Below, piece after piece: positions 37,500 through 45,821 of a stretch of 64,000 nucleotides of DNA. The stretch comes from Metellina segmentata (lineage: Eukaryota > Arthropoda > Arachnida > Araneae > Tetragnathidae). The DNA lies in the NCBI GenBank assembly GCA_947359465.1, contig CANAIC010000119.1, positions 1 through 64,000 of the forward strand, read 5' to 3'. Position 1 is the first letter of the stretch. Every line of letters starts with the position of its first letter. Position numbers and translations under genes: made by a program. Under the pieces are notes generated by a model, which saw only the letters and a program-made list of their open reading frames with translations, was not told where the DNA came from and made no database searches.

Positions 37500-37760
37500 A
37501 TACGTGGAGGTTAATATTGTATTCACGAATCAATGCATCTTTTTTTCTTGATAATTGCATCCTTTTCCTTAATCACGGCACTTTATTTCATTCTGCGTTC
37601 ATCCAAGTACTGCTGCTTCTCGGCATCCTTTTTCAAACACTCGGACCGTAATGATTGCGACCGTCCAGGAAAAACACCAGGTTACGGTTACAATTCACGT
37701 CAATCATTAATTTCGGCACCACAATGCACGAAATCGCAATTTTAGTATCAAGTCTTTTGT
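37500..37760 (-). pseudogene. Fragments of a third family Z copy
   Basis: On the minus strand, pieces match the zinc-finger start (a CIHC-type stretch and an atypical GRSQSLRSEC region) and the coiled-coil codons (AATTATCAAGAAAAAAAGAT). They are compressed into 260 bases, so most of the gene is deleted. Recognition rests on shared words with 24577-26505. Confidence 0.55.
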
Positions 37761-37849
37761 GAAAGAGTGCAAATTATTGTGTGAAAAAGGTGGCAAGGTC
37801 TAGACGAGCAACTCTCAAGTATGGGGGACCCTATAAAAGATGTTAAAAA

Positions 37850-38117
37850 ATTGTTATTCAAAGATTAATTATTTAATTAAATGTCCAAAGTAATGAGTTT
37901 CAATAGATGAATTATTTAATCGAATGTATAAAATCTAAAGGTCTTAATTAAAAATCCAAAGTAATGAGTTTCAATAGATGAATTATTTAATCGAATGTAT
38001 AAAATCTAAAGGTCTTAATTAAAAATCCAAAGTAATGAGTTTCAATAGATGAATTCTAATGTATAAAATCCAAAGGTCTTCATTAAAAAACAAAAGTAAT
38101 GAGTTTCAATAGATGAA
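37850..38117. repeat. Tandem repeat of about 70 bp
   Basis: Three to four units contain AAGTAATGAGTTTCAATAGA, TGAATTATTTAATCGAATGT and ATAAAATCTAAAGGTCTT. The last unit has a deletion. Confidence 0.8.
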
Positions 38118-38139
38118 TTAGAGTGAAAGAAAAAACAAG

Positions 38140-38185
38140 AATTTTTTTTAGTAAACGTGCACCATTTTTGTGCAGATTTATTCAT
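38140..38185 (-). terminator. 3'-end element of the family A gene on the minus strand
   Basis: Read on the minus strand it contains an AATAAA polyadenylation signal, then CTGCACAAAAATGGTGCACG (TGCAC/GTGCA stem) and TTTACT. Nearly the same element follows the RING gene at 44073-44104, which supports a role in transcript ends. Confidence 0.5.
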
Positions 38186-38208
38186 AAACAAAAAAAACAA
38201 TTTTTTTT

Positions 38209-38808
38209 TCAATGTTTGATGGGGTTGAGAAGAGTCCGAAGCACTTCACTGCAACCTTTCACCACGGCATTCCAACGGTGGCACTTTTCTTTTTTACAAA
38301 ACAAGCACGTTCCGTGGCTTTTGCGGGCGTTCAACAAAACAGTTTGAATTTTTCGAAGGGGATTGTAGGGTTCCAATGGCATCGTCATCGCTTTCCACTG
38401 CTGTTTGGTGCACATGTCGGTCATGTAGAGGAGGCCGACGCCCAGTCGTGTGACGGTTTCCATCAAGTGGGTGGCAAACTGTGGGTCGTCGTCTACACTG
38501 TAGGACACGACGCCGTTGGTCAGGGTAAAGCTCTTGTCCATCAAGCACACGACGGCCATCCCGCCTTGGTGAAAATAAGTTTTGATGTGTGGATCAGCAG
38601 CACCACGTTGACGTGTCGTCCCTTGGCGTGGAGGACCCCTCCACTGGTTACAGGGAAGTCCTCCTGGGCGGGGGTGGTATCCAGAACCCCGGTTGCGAGG
38701 CCGACAACGACGATCATCGAGTGGACCTCTCCACTGGTTGCAGAGACCCGAGTTTGTCTTGGGTCGACGTGCTGCTGCTGCTGCGCTCTTTGCAGGGTTG
38801 GCTTGCAT
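38209..38808 (-). CDS. Family A protein A1 with a C-x2-C-x4-C-H motif, function unknown
   Basis: The protein is 199 aa from the first ATG (38808). The frame extends upstream to 38850, but the earlier codon is TTG. The N-terminal 70 residues are rich in Arg, Gly and Pro. The conserved part reads FTLTNGVVSYSVDD, then LYMTDMCTKQQWKAM, then CLFCKKEKCHRWNAVV, followed by a C-terminal LNPIKH. Paralogues are 39702-40409 (nearly colinear, same C-terminus) and 42691-43188. The N-terminal half of the dUTPase gene also carries the pattern. C-x2-C-x4-C-H could bind zinc. It lies just downstream of B1, 51 bases after that stop, and may share its transcript. The family is not recognised. Confidence 0.7.
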   Translation of the reverse strand: MQANPAKSAAAAARRPKTNSGLCNQWRGPLDDRRCRPRNRGSGYHPRPGGLPCNQWRGPPRQGTTRQRGAADPHIKTYFHQGGMAVVCLMDKSFTLTNGVVSYSVDDDPQFATHLMETVTRLGVGLLYMTDMCTKQQWKAMTMPLEPYNPLRKIQTVLLNARKSHGTCLFCKKEKCHRWNAVVKGCSEVLRTLLNPIKH

Positions 38809-38859
38809 TCTTTCAGGAGAGTGGCAGGGATTTGCTCCAACACTTGGCAAAAGTAGACG

Positions 38860-39258
38860 CTATCTTACATAGCCTCCCATGAAACGTATGACTCCTTTCG
38901 GTAACACGTTCTGCAAGTACAAGTAGGTGGTCCAATCGTCCGTGGCCAAAGTCAACACATCCTCTTTCTGGTAACGGTGCACGAGTTCTTGGTAAAATAG
39001 TCTCAAGTACTGTTGCATGTCCGAGTCACATACCCGGATCTGATCCTCTTTATAGCAGTGTGGGGACTCCAAGAAAGGATTGGGATTCAACAACGAGTTT
39101 GAAACCACTTCGTCAAAGGTGAAAGTCAGGGAATTGCCGTTTCGTCTGATTACATACACGGTTCTATTCTCGTCCATATACGTGAAACACATTTCGAGGG
39201 GAGTCCATTCGTTTTTGTGAAATATCCATTTCGTGCTAACAACATACTCGAGGCACAT
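38860..39258 (-). CDS. Family B protein B1, function unknown
   Basis: The protein is 132 aa starting at ATG 39258. The frame continues upstream, but this start matches the start of its paralogue B2 (40935-41399) and lies about 40 bases after a TATA box (CTATAAAAAGG on the minus strand, 39295-39305). The two share W-x-H-x-N, SLTFT, PF-x-E and TDDW-x-TY-x-YL. The pattern of a charged N-terminal half and a TDDW core recalls parts of family A and of the proteins at 44898 and 60027, but only weakly. It is the first gene of the leftward pair B1-A1. Confidence 0.65.
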   Translation of the reverse strand: MCLEYVVSTKWIFHKNEWTPLEMCFTYMDENRTVYVIRRNGNSLTFTFDEVVSNSLLNPNPFLESPHCYKEDQIRVCDSDMQQYLRLFYQELVHRYQKEDVLTLATDDWTTYLYLQNVLPKGVIRFMGGYVR

Positions 39259-39584
39259 GGTAAGACAGAATGATGCGCAGCAGTAGTAGCTCGACCTTTT
39301 TATAGCCAGCCACTGCCAAAAAAAATCCATCCGCGTGCATTGCCTTTTATGGTCACAACGTTTCTTATTGGCTGAGCGTTGGGTCACACCGTTCCTTATT
39401 GGCTCAGCGTTGGGTATTGCGGTCACAACGTTTCGACCGCGTGCTAGAAAATAAAACTTTTTTTTTCAAAAGGATATTACCTCGCCAAGCATGGAGATTT
39501 TCCAAGGAAAGAGGCGGTTGCTTCGCTCTGCAAGGTGAAATTACCAGGAAAAAACATACTTTCCAACGTCACGTACCCAAGCTC

Positions 39585-39641
<57 letters not shown>

Positions 39642-39701
39642 CCCTTCCTTGCCTATATAATCCGTCGTGGATGTGGTTTGGATCATTCCTGTGCTCTCAC
39701 G
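39259..39701. promoter_or_regulatory. Bidirectional promoter between B1 and A2 with CArG and CCAAT boxes
   Basis: A leftward TATA box lies at 39295-39305 and a rightward one (TATATAAT) at 39653-39660. Between them are a CArG box CCTTTTATGG (39343-39352), two inverted CCAAT boxes within CTTATTGGCT (39363 and 39394) and GGTCACAACGTTTCGACC (39421-39438). GCGTGCTAGAAAATAA and AAGGATATTACC follow. The same words occur in the same order in the promoter at 28482-28628. A pure T tract (39586-39641) sits before the rightward TATA. Confidence 0.65.
39586..39641. repeat. Poly(T) tract, T only
   Basis: 56 T residues immediately upstream of the TATA box of A2. There is no A half, in keeping with a divergent promoter instead of a gene end. 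Confidence 0.95.
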
Positions 39702-40409
39702 ATGGAAGTGTTGGACCATATTCTACAACCCGTTTCACCCTGCCCTTCTATGGAGAGTATCGATCCAGAACCGGATGCTGAACCCCTTGCTGAGACTGCT
39801 GCTGCTGCTGGTGGTGGTAATAATGACGATGATTACGATTGTGGTGGGAATGCACCACCCCAACGGTTCCATCCGCAACGGTTCCATCCGCAACGATTCC
39901 ATCCCCAACGGTTCCACCCGCAACGGTTCAGTCCACGCTATCGTCCACGGTTCAATCCGCAGCAGCAGTGGACGGGTCCCCCACGCCGTTTGCCCGATTA
40001 CAGCCGCAGCTTTATAGCGAAACGACCCAATGTGCAAACCTTTTTTCACAAGGGTGGCATGGCGGCATTGTGTTTGCGGGATCAAAGTTACACCCTCACG
40101 AATGGAGCCGTTTCCTATAGCGTCGACGATAGTCCAGACTATGCGACCACCTTGTTGGAGAACGTGATGACGTTGGGAGTCAGCAGGCTGTACGTCACCG
40201 ACGCGTCGACCAAAGCCCAGTGGAAGGCGATAACGGTCGGTTTGAGCCCTTACCACCCCATCAAAAATGTGCAAGTCGTCTTGTTGACGAACGCGAAAGA
40301 ACACGACAAGTGCATGTTTTGTCATGAAGCGCGGTGTCATCGTTGGAATGCAGTGGTGGGGGGTGTGAGTGAGATACTGCACGCACCCCTCAACCCGATC
40401 AAACATTAA
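39702..40409 (+). CDS. Family A protein A2 with a C-x2-C-x4-C-H motif, function unknown
   Basis: The protein is 235 aa from ATG 39702, 45 bases after a TATA box. An acidic start is followed by Ala/Gly/Asn/Asp runs, then five QRFHP repeats (12-base unit) and an arginine-rich stretch. The conserved half has YTLTNGAVSYSVDD, LYVTDASTKAQWKAI, CMFCHEARCHRWNAVV and LNPIKH, closely matching A1. The repeat-rich N-terminus differs between the paralogues, so it evolves faster than the core. Possible roles (nucleic-acid binding through RF/RG repeats and a zinc site) are inference. A polyadenylation signal AATAAA follows at about 40420. Confidence 0.72.
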   Translation: MEVLDHILQPVSPCPSMESIDPEPDAEPLAETAAAAGGGNNDDDYDCGGNAPPQRFHPQRFHPQRFHPQRFHPQRFSPRYRPRFNPQQQWTGPPRRLPDYSRSFIAKRPNVQTFFHKGGMAALCLRDQSYTLTNGAVSYSVDDSPDYATTLLENVMTLGVSRLYVTDASTKAQWKAITVGLSPYHPIKNVQVVLLTNAKEHDKCMFCHEARCHRWNAVVGGVSEILHAPLNPIKH

Positions 40410-40879
<470 letters not shown>

Positions 40880-40883
40880 CCTT

Positions 40884-40900
40884 TGATTGTGTATAAAAAC
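40884..40900 (+). promoter_or_regulatory. TATA box of B2
   Basis: GTGTATAAAAACG lies just after the T tract and about 45 bases before ATG 40935. This order of T tract, TATA and start codon recurs at most genes to the right. Confidence 0.7.
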
Positions 40901-40934
40901 GTCTTGCTCGTTCGTAGGAATCATTCTTGCCATC

Positions 40935-41399
40935 ATGATTCATATTGATTATACCGTTTCCATTGACTGGATGTGGCACATGAACACGTTTAAACCCATG
41001 GAGTTGGTGTTTGTGTCCACTTACGACTTGTCCATCGTCCATGTGGTGCGACCGAATATGGACAGTTTAACGTTCACGTACCAGGACGTCAAAAAGAACT
41101 TGACGTTGGCTCGCCACCCTTTTCAAGAGGAATTGAGTAGCAACAATGTTGACGTGTTTTACGCGCCCGAGGACCTCCTGGAGGATTACCTGCCAAACGC
41201 GTTTTACGAAATGCACTTGAAAGGCCAGGATGGATGGGATTCCGTCATTGGAACGGACGACTGGGCCACTTATATGTACTTGGAACCGTTGCTTGGTTCC
41301 AAGCTGATGTACTTGGGATCGACTGCCAGTGCCGAATTGAGAGCACTGACAGAAGCGAAGGCGTTACATTATTCGCAACGGTGTCCCAGTTTGGTTTGA
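40935..41399 (+). CDS. Family B protein B2, function unknown
   Basis: The protein is 154 aa. I start it at 40935 because MIHIDYTVSIDWMW aligns with the start of B1, and the earlier ATG at 40887 would fall in the TATA region. It shares DSLTFT, the TDDW-x-TY core and YL-x-PLLG with B1. It has a C-terminal extension rich in Ala and Glu (SAELRALTEAKALHYSQ). A(n)T(n) tracts flank it on both sides. The function is not recognised. Confidence 0.68.
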   Translation: MIHIDYTVSIDWMWHMNTFKPMELVFVSTYDLSIVHVVRPNMDSLTFTYQDVKKNLTLARHPFQEELSSNNVDVFYAPEDLLEDYLPNAFYEMHLKGQDGWDSVIGTDDWATYMYLEPLLGSKLMYLGSTASAELRALTEAKALHYSQRCPSLV

Positions 41400-41504
41400 A
41401 AAAAATATTTTTTTTTACATCTTTGAAAAAAGTTTGACCCGCATTATTGTGGAAGTTTATTGAAACTATTTTTAGATGACTCTCAAAAATAATTTTAGAT
41501 GATG

Positions 41505-41647
<143 letters not shown>

Positions 41648-41754
41648 AAATATTATGAGAGTCAGCATTTTAATAAATGTTTACAATGCAGAAATAAATA
41701 TTTGTTTTGACGTGGTATAAATGATATAATGACGTGGTATGTATGACGTCATCT

Positions 41755-41791
41755 GGGTATAAAAAGGCCTCGCTCACACACACTCGCTTTC
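41755..41791 (+). promoter_or_regulatory. TATA box and start region now separated from its gene
   Basis: GGGTATAAAAAGGCCTCGCT is followed by CACACTCGCTTTC (41779-41791). What follows is retrotransposon sequence, not a viral gene. The same 13 bases occur at 42664-42676, just before ATG 42691 of A3, which suggests that this was the A3 promoter before an insertion. Confidence 0.5.
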
Positions 41792-42663
41792 TTCCCAGGT
41801 GTGGGCTGCAACATGTGCAACAAATATTAAAAAAACTGCAGATTTTTCAAAATCGTATATTACGTACGATAGCGAAAGCCCCCTGGTTTGTTCGAAATGA
41901 AGTCATTTATTCGGATTTCGAAATTAAACCCGTTGCTGAATTTATGAAGCACCTTTCGATTAAATTCTTTGAAAAACTTCCTCAAGTTACAAACGAAGCA
42001 TTGAGGTCACTTCCACCTTATGACCCAACTGTTAGAAGCTCGCAGAAAAGGCCTAGAGCCGTTCTGCATCAACAGTTTAATACTTATCCACAAAGGCCGA
42101 AACGCCGATGTGGAATGTTTCGTTTGGCTCTTGATGACTAAGACTTCATTTCCCCCCCATTTAAACCTCTCATTTGCATTTCCCAATCTCATGGGACGCG
42201 AGTGGACACCATTAAGCCTGGGTTAGGACTTGATTGGACCCATAATTAGATCACAGTTAAATTCTGTCCATAAAATTCTCTCAGTAACCCCCATCAAAGG
42301 GTTACCCTTGTATTTTTCCTTCTACCCATTGCGTAACGTGGTCACCTGATCACCAACAACCAATGGGAAACTTCTCAGCGCGGTTAAGCTGCATGCACCG
42401 CCTCTTTATTTTTCTCTGGCTGATGAAAGTCACATGACTTGAAGCCACTCCCACTTCCTTACTCCTGCATACCAACGATGCTCGGAGCTCCACCCGTCAT
42501 TCAGACGAAGGACTCCGAACCGCTTGGACTGCTCTCTGCTGTCAATCTGAGACAAGCTCCTGTCATCTACCGTCCACCGACCACCCCCCCTTATGAACTT
42601 TCTCGTTTCGATTATTTCTACTTTAGATGTGGAGATAAGCGGCGTGCTCCCTAAGTGACAGTC
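41792..42663 (+). mobile_element. 5'-truncated Jockey-type retrotransposon insertion
   Basis: The first 350 bases encode the end of a reverse transcriptase (LQIFQNRILRTIAKAPWFVR and KRPRAVL), resembling the loop element at 11190-11650. About 520 bases of possible 3' untranslated sequence follow, with a short frame (42478-42654). CACACTCGCTTTC at both ends fits a 13-bp target duplication. An alternative is that the 13 bases are a shared transcription-start motif and that only part of this interval is transposon. No poly(A) tail is seen at the right end. Confidence 0.5.
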
Positions 42664-42690
42664 CACACTCGCTTTCATTCACACAGAATC

Positions 42691-43188
42691 ATGAGCAGCA
42701 CAAAGACGCCCGTCAAGAAGATTCGGTACATTCCATACTCGGAATGGAATACCTACAAGCCCTCCTTCCGACCTCACCTGCCCAAGCATATGCAATCCGA
42801 TGCAATCGCAGCAGCAGCAGCAGCAGCAGCACCTCAAGTGTACCACCACCGCATTCGTTTGGGGATTTTCTGCCATCACAATCATGGCTATACGCTATCG
42901 AATGGAATAACGTCCATTTGCCGAGATGCCGTCCTCGTGACGTCGGACATGCTGTTGCGGGACACGCGGGAACTGGACATTGGCCGCGTGATTTGCACGG
43001 ACGCTGCAAGTTTGAAACTGTTTCAATCGAAAGCTTCCCCCTCCCTCCTGGCCTGGATGAAGGAAATTCCCAAAGAGTTGCGCTGTGGGATTTGTAAAAA
43101 ACGCAACTGTCATCGTGCCAGGGTTGTGGAATGCGCACGAAAGTGTTTGAAAATGAAGTATATCGATAGGATTCCACATGCAGCATGA
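42691..43188 (+). CDS. Family A protein A3 with a C-x2-C-x4-C-H motif, function unknown
   Basis: The protein is 165 aa from ATG 42691. The reading frame extends upstream without an ATG. It has an Ala-rich run encoded by GCA repeats near residues 42-50, then YTLSNGITS, ICTDAASLKLFQ and CGICKKRNCHRARVVECA. These match the TLTNG, TD and C-x2-C-x4-C-H signatures of A1 and A2, but the rest is diverged and the C-terminus lacks LNPIKH. If the retrotransposon upstream is an insertion in the 5' leader, expression may be impaired although the frame is intact. Confidence 0.68.
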   Translation: MSSTKTPVKKIRYIPYSEWNTYKPSFRPHLPKHMQSDAIAAAAAAAAPQVYHHRIRLGIFCHHNHGYTLSNGITSICRDAVLVTSDMLLRDTRELDIGRVICTDAASLKLFQSKASPSLLAWMKEIPKELRCGICKKRNCHRARVVECARKCLKMKYIDRIPHAA

Positions 43189-43199
43189 TTTCAAGGCTG

Positions 43200-43316
43200 G
43201 TTTTTTTCCTCTATAGGATTTCCTCACCCCAGCGCCCTCTATAGGATTTCCTCACCCCAGCGCCCTCTATAGGAATAGCCTATAAAAGCCAGCTACACTC
43301 GAGGCAGAGCAGCACA
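43200..43316 (+). promoter_or_regulatory. Promoter of the RING gene with a 33-bp direct repeat
   Basis: CTATAGGATTTCCTCACCCC followed by AGCGCCCT is repeated directly at 43212 and 43246. The second copy runs into GCCTATAAAAGCC (TATA box, 43268-43280) about 40 bases before the start codon. Confidence 0.65.
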
Positions 43317-43925
43317 ATGATTCCAACTGATGTCTATAGAGATCGCCAGATTGAAGCCTCGCGGCTTCGATCGTGGCGTAACCAGATGAATTTCACGGAT
43401 TTTATGCTTCAGGCCAGCGTGGGTCTGCACCGAGCCCAACCCCCCGATGTGGTGCCGTTAGGAGTGAATTACCGACGGCTTCTCACCACCGTCTTGTTGG
43501 ACATGTTTAGGGAAGCTCCCAACCAGCACCTTTTCGAAATTGTGAATTGGAAATACCTTAAATGTACCGTGGAGACCTATGAGGAATGTATGGAGAGGCG
43601 CAATGGATGTTCAATCAAAGTATATTGGTACGACATCATTCTACCCAAAATCTACGAAGCGGCCGCCAGTGCATTCCATCAAACGGATGGCCGTTTGCGC
43701 ATTTCTCTGGAGCAATGGGAGCATCTCGGCACTGTGATTCTGGAAGCGGTCTATGCCTACGACGGGGATGAGGATATGTTTGAGCAAGTACCCCCCTGCT
43801 CGATCTGCTTTGGATACATTTACGAACTGTCGATCACGCCATGTGACCATCGCTTTCATAAACTGTGTTTGGAGAAGTGGACGAGGGAGCATGCCACCTG
43901 CCCCCTGTGCCGAACACCTTTGTAA
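43317..43925 (+). CDS. RING-H2 finger protein, probable ubiquitin E3 ligase
   Basis: The protein is 202 aa. The N-terminal 155 residues are helical and not recognised. The C-terminal 45 residues form a RING-H2 finger: CSIC, PCDHRFHKLC, then CPLC, with all eight metal ligands present. RING fingers recruit E2 enzymes to transfer ubiquitin, and large DNA viruses use them against host defence and cell-death proteins. It has its own TATA promoter and is followed by two 3' hairpins. There is no A/T tract between A3 and this gene or directly after it, unlike most neighbours. Confidence 0.8.
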   Translation: MIPTDVYRDRQIEASRLRSWRNQMNFTDFMLQASVGLHRAQPPDVVPLGVNYRRLLTTVLLDMFREAPNQHLFEIVNWKYLKCTVETYEECMERRNGCSIKVYWYDIILPKIYEAAASAFHQTDGRLRISLEQWEHLGTVILEAVYAYDGDEDMFEQVPPCSICFGYIYELSITPCDHRFHKLCLEKWTREHATCPLCRTPL

Positions 43926-43973
43926 ACAAAAAAAACACCAGTTGTGTGGGGGAATGTGTGTCCACCCCCACCC

Positions 43974-44026
43974 TCAAAAATGGGAGAGAGTCTGCCGGAG
44001 GGCAGGCTCTCTCCCATTTTTTTGGG
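43974..44026. terminator. Strong 3' hairpin after the RING gene
   Basis: AAAAATGGGAGAGAG pairs with CTCTCTCCCATTTTT across an inner CTGCC/GGCAG stem, ending in a T run. It resembles a rho-independent terminator in form. In a nuclear genome, a 3'-processing or insulating role is more likely. Confidence 0.55.
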
Positions 44027-44059
44027 TTGTTGCGAATGCCAAGGTTGGAGGAGGAAAAA

Positions 44060-44106
44060 AAATGTATTTGTGAAATAAATCTGCACAAAAATGGTGCATG
44101 TTAAAC
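44060..44106 (+). terminator. Polyadenylation signal and conserved 3' element of the RING gene
   Basis: AATAAATCTGCACAAAAATGG followed by TGCATGTTAAAC is nearly the same as the element beyond A1 (38140-38185 on the minus strand). It holds the GGTGCAYGTTAAA core seen in the minisatellites. Confidence 0.55.
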
Positions 44107-44212
44107 ACGGCTTTGTGTGTCTAAATAATTTAGGAACATGTTAATCTACGCAAGGATGTTGAATATGGGGTGAGAATATATGTATAAGCATGGCTACAAA
44201 AATCGGATGAGG

Positions 44213-44253
44213 AAAAAACTTTTTTCAGGTCTCCTGAAAAAAGTTTTCGTGCC
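44213..44253. repeat. Perfect short hairpin
   Basis: AAAACTTTTTTCAGG and CCTGAAAAAAGTTTT are separated by TCT. It lies between the RING gene and the next small gene. Confidence 0.7.
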
Positions 44254-44306
44254 AAGAATGGGTGTTGTTTTTTTTTTTGCGATAGACATGGGTAATAAAG
44301 ATAGAG

Positions 44307-44627
44307 ATGGAGTCCACTATCGAACTCGTCGGTACTTTGAATACCGCACTTGTTTCGACCGCTTGCATGAATGGACATGTGGATCGAGTCCAGTTCTGTT
44401 TTGAAGTGATGGGGGGCAAGTGGCGGATGCGATTGGAAAATGTTCCAGTGACGGATCCGATGCAGTGTATTTTGAAAACGCTCGGAGAGGAAACGAGTCG
44501 AGGCTCCTGGCGGATCGATTGGGATCAGGTTGACTGGACGAAAGTGATTCCTGGGTTGGGAGAAAAAACGGATCCACGCCAAACGTTTCCAGAATTTGAT
44601 AGGTTGGAAGAAATGAAGATTCAGTAA
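44307..44627 (+). CDS. Hypothetical protein, 106 aa
   Basis: The frame starts at ATG 44307 and ends at 44627, where TAA is followed by AATAAA. The protein contains HVDRVQFCFEVMGG and a Trp/Asp-rich stretch (WRIDWDQVDWTKV). No domain is recognised. No good TATA box lies upstream; the nearest is TATGTATAAGC at 44178. It is probably real because the codon use resembles its neighbours and the polyadenylation signal is well placed. Confidence 0.5.
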   Translation: MESTIELVGTLNTALVSTACMNGHVDRVQFCFEVMGGKWRMRLENVPVTDPMQCILKTLGEETSRGSWRIDWDQVDWTKVIPGLGEKTDPRQTFPEFDRLEEMKIQ

Positions 44628-44722
44628 AATAAAAAAGTCAAACAAAACAAAGGTCAACTAAAGTGTCATGCGTTGCAACTGTAGAATATCTTTCGTCTCG
44701 ATTCTAAAATGATTTTTAAATC

Positions 44723-44846
<124 letters not shown>

Positions 44847-44897
44847 CATTCTCGTCTTTATAAAACACTGGCAGCGAGTGCACCGGAAACAATAACC

Positions 44898-45362
44898 ATG
44901 GCGGATTACTGTCTCTCGTGTGACTGGAGTCTTTCGGGCAACAATCCCGAACGCTTCACGTTTGTGGACACTCTCAACTGTGATGAGGTGGTCCAGATCA
45001 GCGTTGTACCTCAATGTATGATTGGATTTCATGTACCACCAATTTATTTGAATAGCTTCTTAGTGCATTATTTCTATCGATACTGTTTGCCGACTCACGA
45101 TGGCCATTTGGCCATTATCGGTACGAATGAGGGAAAAACCTATGACTTTTTGAGTCAACTTGGGTTCCAGGTGATTTGGGTCGAGCATCCACCCTTTGCG
45201 CTACTACCCTGTGAATTTAGAGCCTACAGGATGGCCTGCCAGATCAAAGAGAAAAGGATTTTGGACTCGGTGCTGGATTTCATTCGGGAAGAAGAAGAAG
45301 AAGAAGGAAAAGAGAAACAGATGTCATGGATCCGAGAAGGAAAACGGTTAAGGAGATATTGA
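44898..45362 (+). CDS. Hypothetical protein, 154 aa, possible distant relative of families A and B
   Basis: Start at ATG 44898, about 40 bases after a TATA box. The earlier frame runs through the A/T tract and is artefactual. The sequence ERFTFVDTLN, a middle AIIGTNEGKTYDFL and a final Cys-containing stretch are laid out as in family B (an F/T-rich strand, then TDDW-x-TY-x-YL). The resemblance is weak and needs a profile search. The C-terminus has a run of seven Glu residues and a basic end. It faces the minus-strand gene at 45822-47093, with an A/T tract between the two 3' ends. Confidence 0.58.
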   Translation: MADYCLSCDWSLSGNNPERFTFVDTLNCDEVVQISVVPQCMIGFHVPPIYLNSFLVHYFYRYCLPTHDGHLAIIGTNEGKTYDFLSQLGFQVIWVEHPPFALLPCEFRAYRMACQIKEKRILDSVLDFIREEEEEEGKEKQMSWIREGKRLRRY

Positions 45363-45462
45363 AACAACTATGGAAAATGAATGTAACTAACATACTTGTA
45401 AAATATTTTTTTTCAATGAGTTTAAAAAAAAATATCCCCACTCTAAAATGTTTGTTTAGCCT

Positions 45463-45601
<139 letters not shown>

Positions 45602-45821
45602 GGTTTTAAAAAAGGGACGAAAGATATTCTACAGTTGCAACGCGTGACACTTTAGTTGACCTTTGTAAGATGTTTTGAAAAAATATATAATGTGTTGCAA
45701 TTGTAGAACATTTTTTGAACCCAATGGTAGATATTTCGTGATGCACATTTAAATCAAAGTTGCTGTTGTTAAATTAGGCAAATAAAACACACGGTTCAGA
45801 ACATGTATAAATTTTTTTTTA

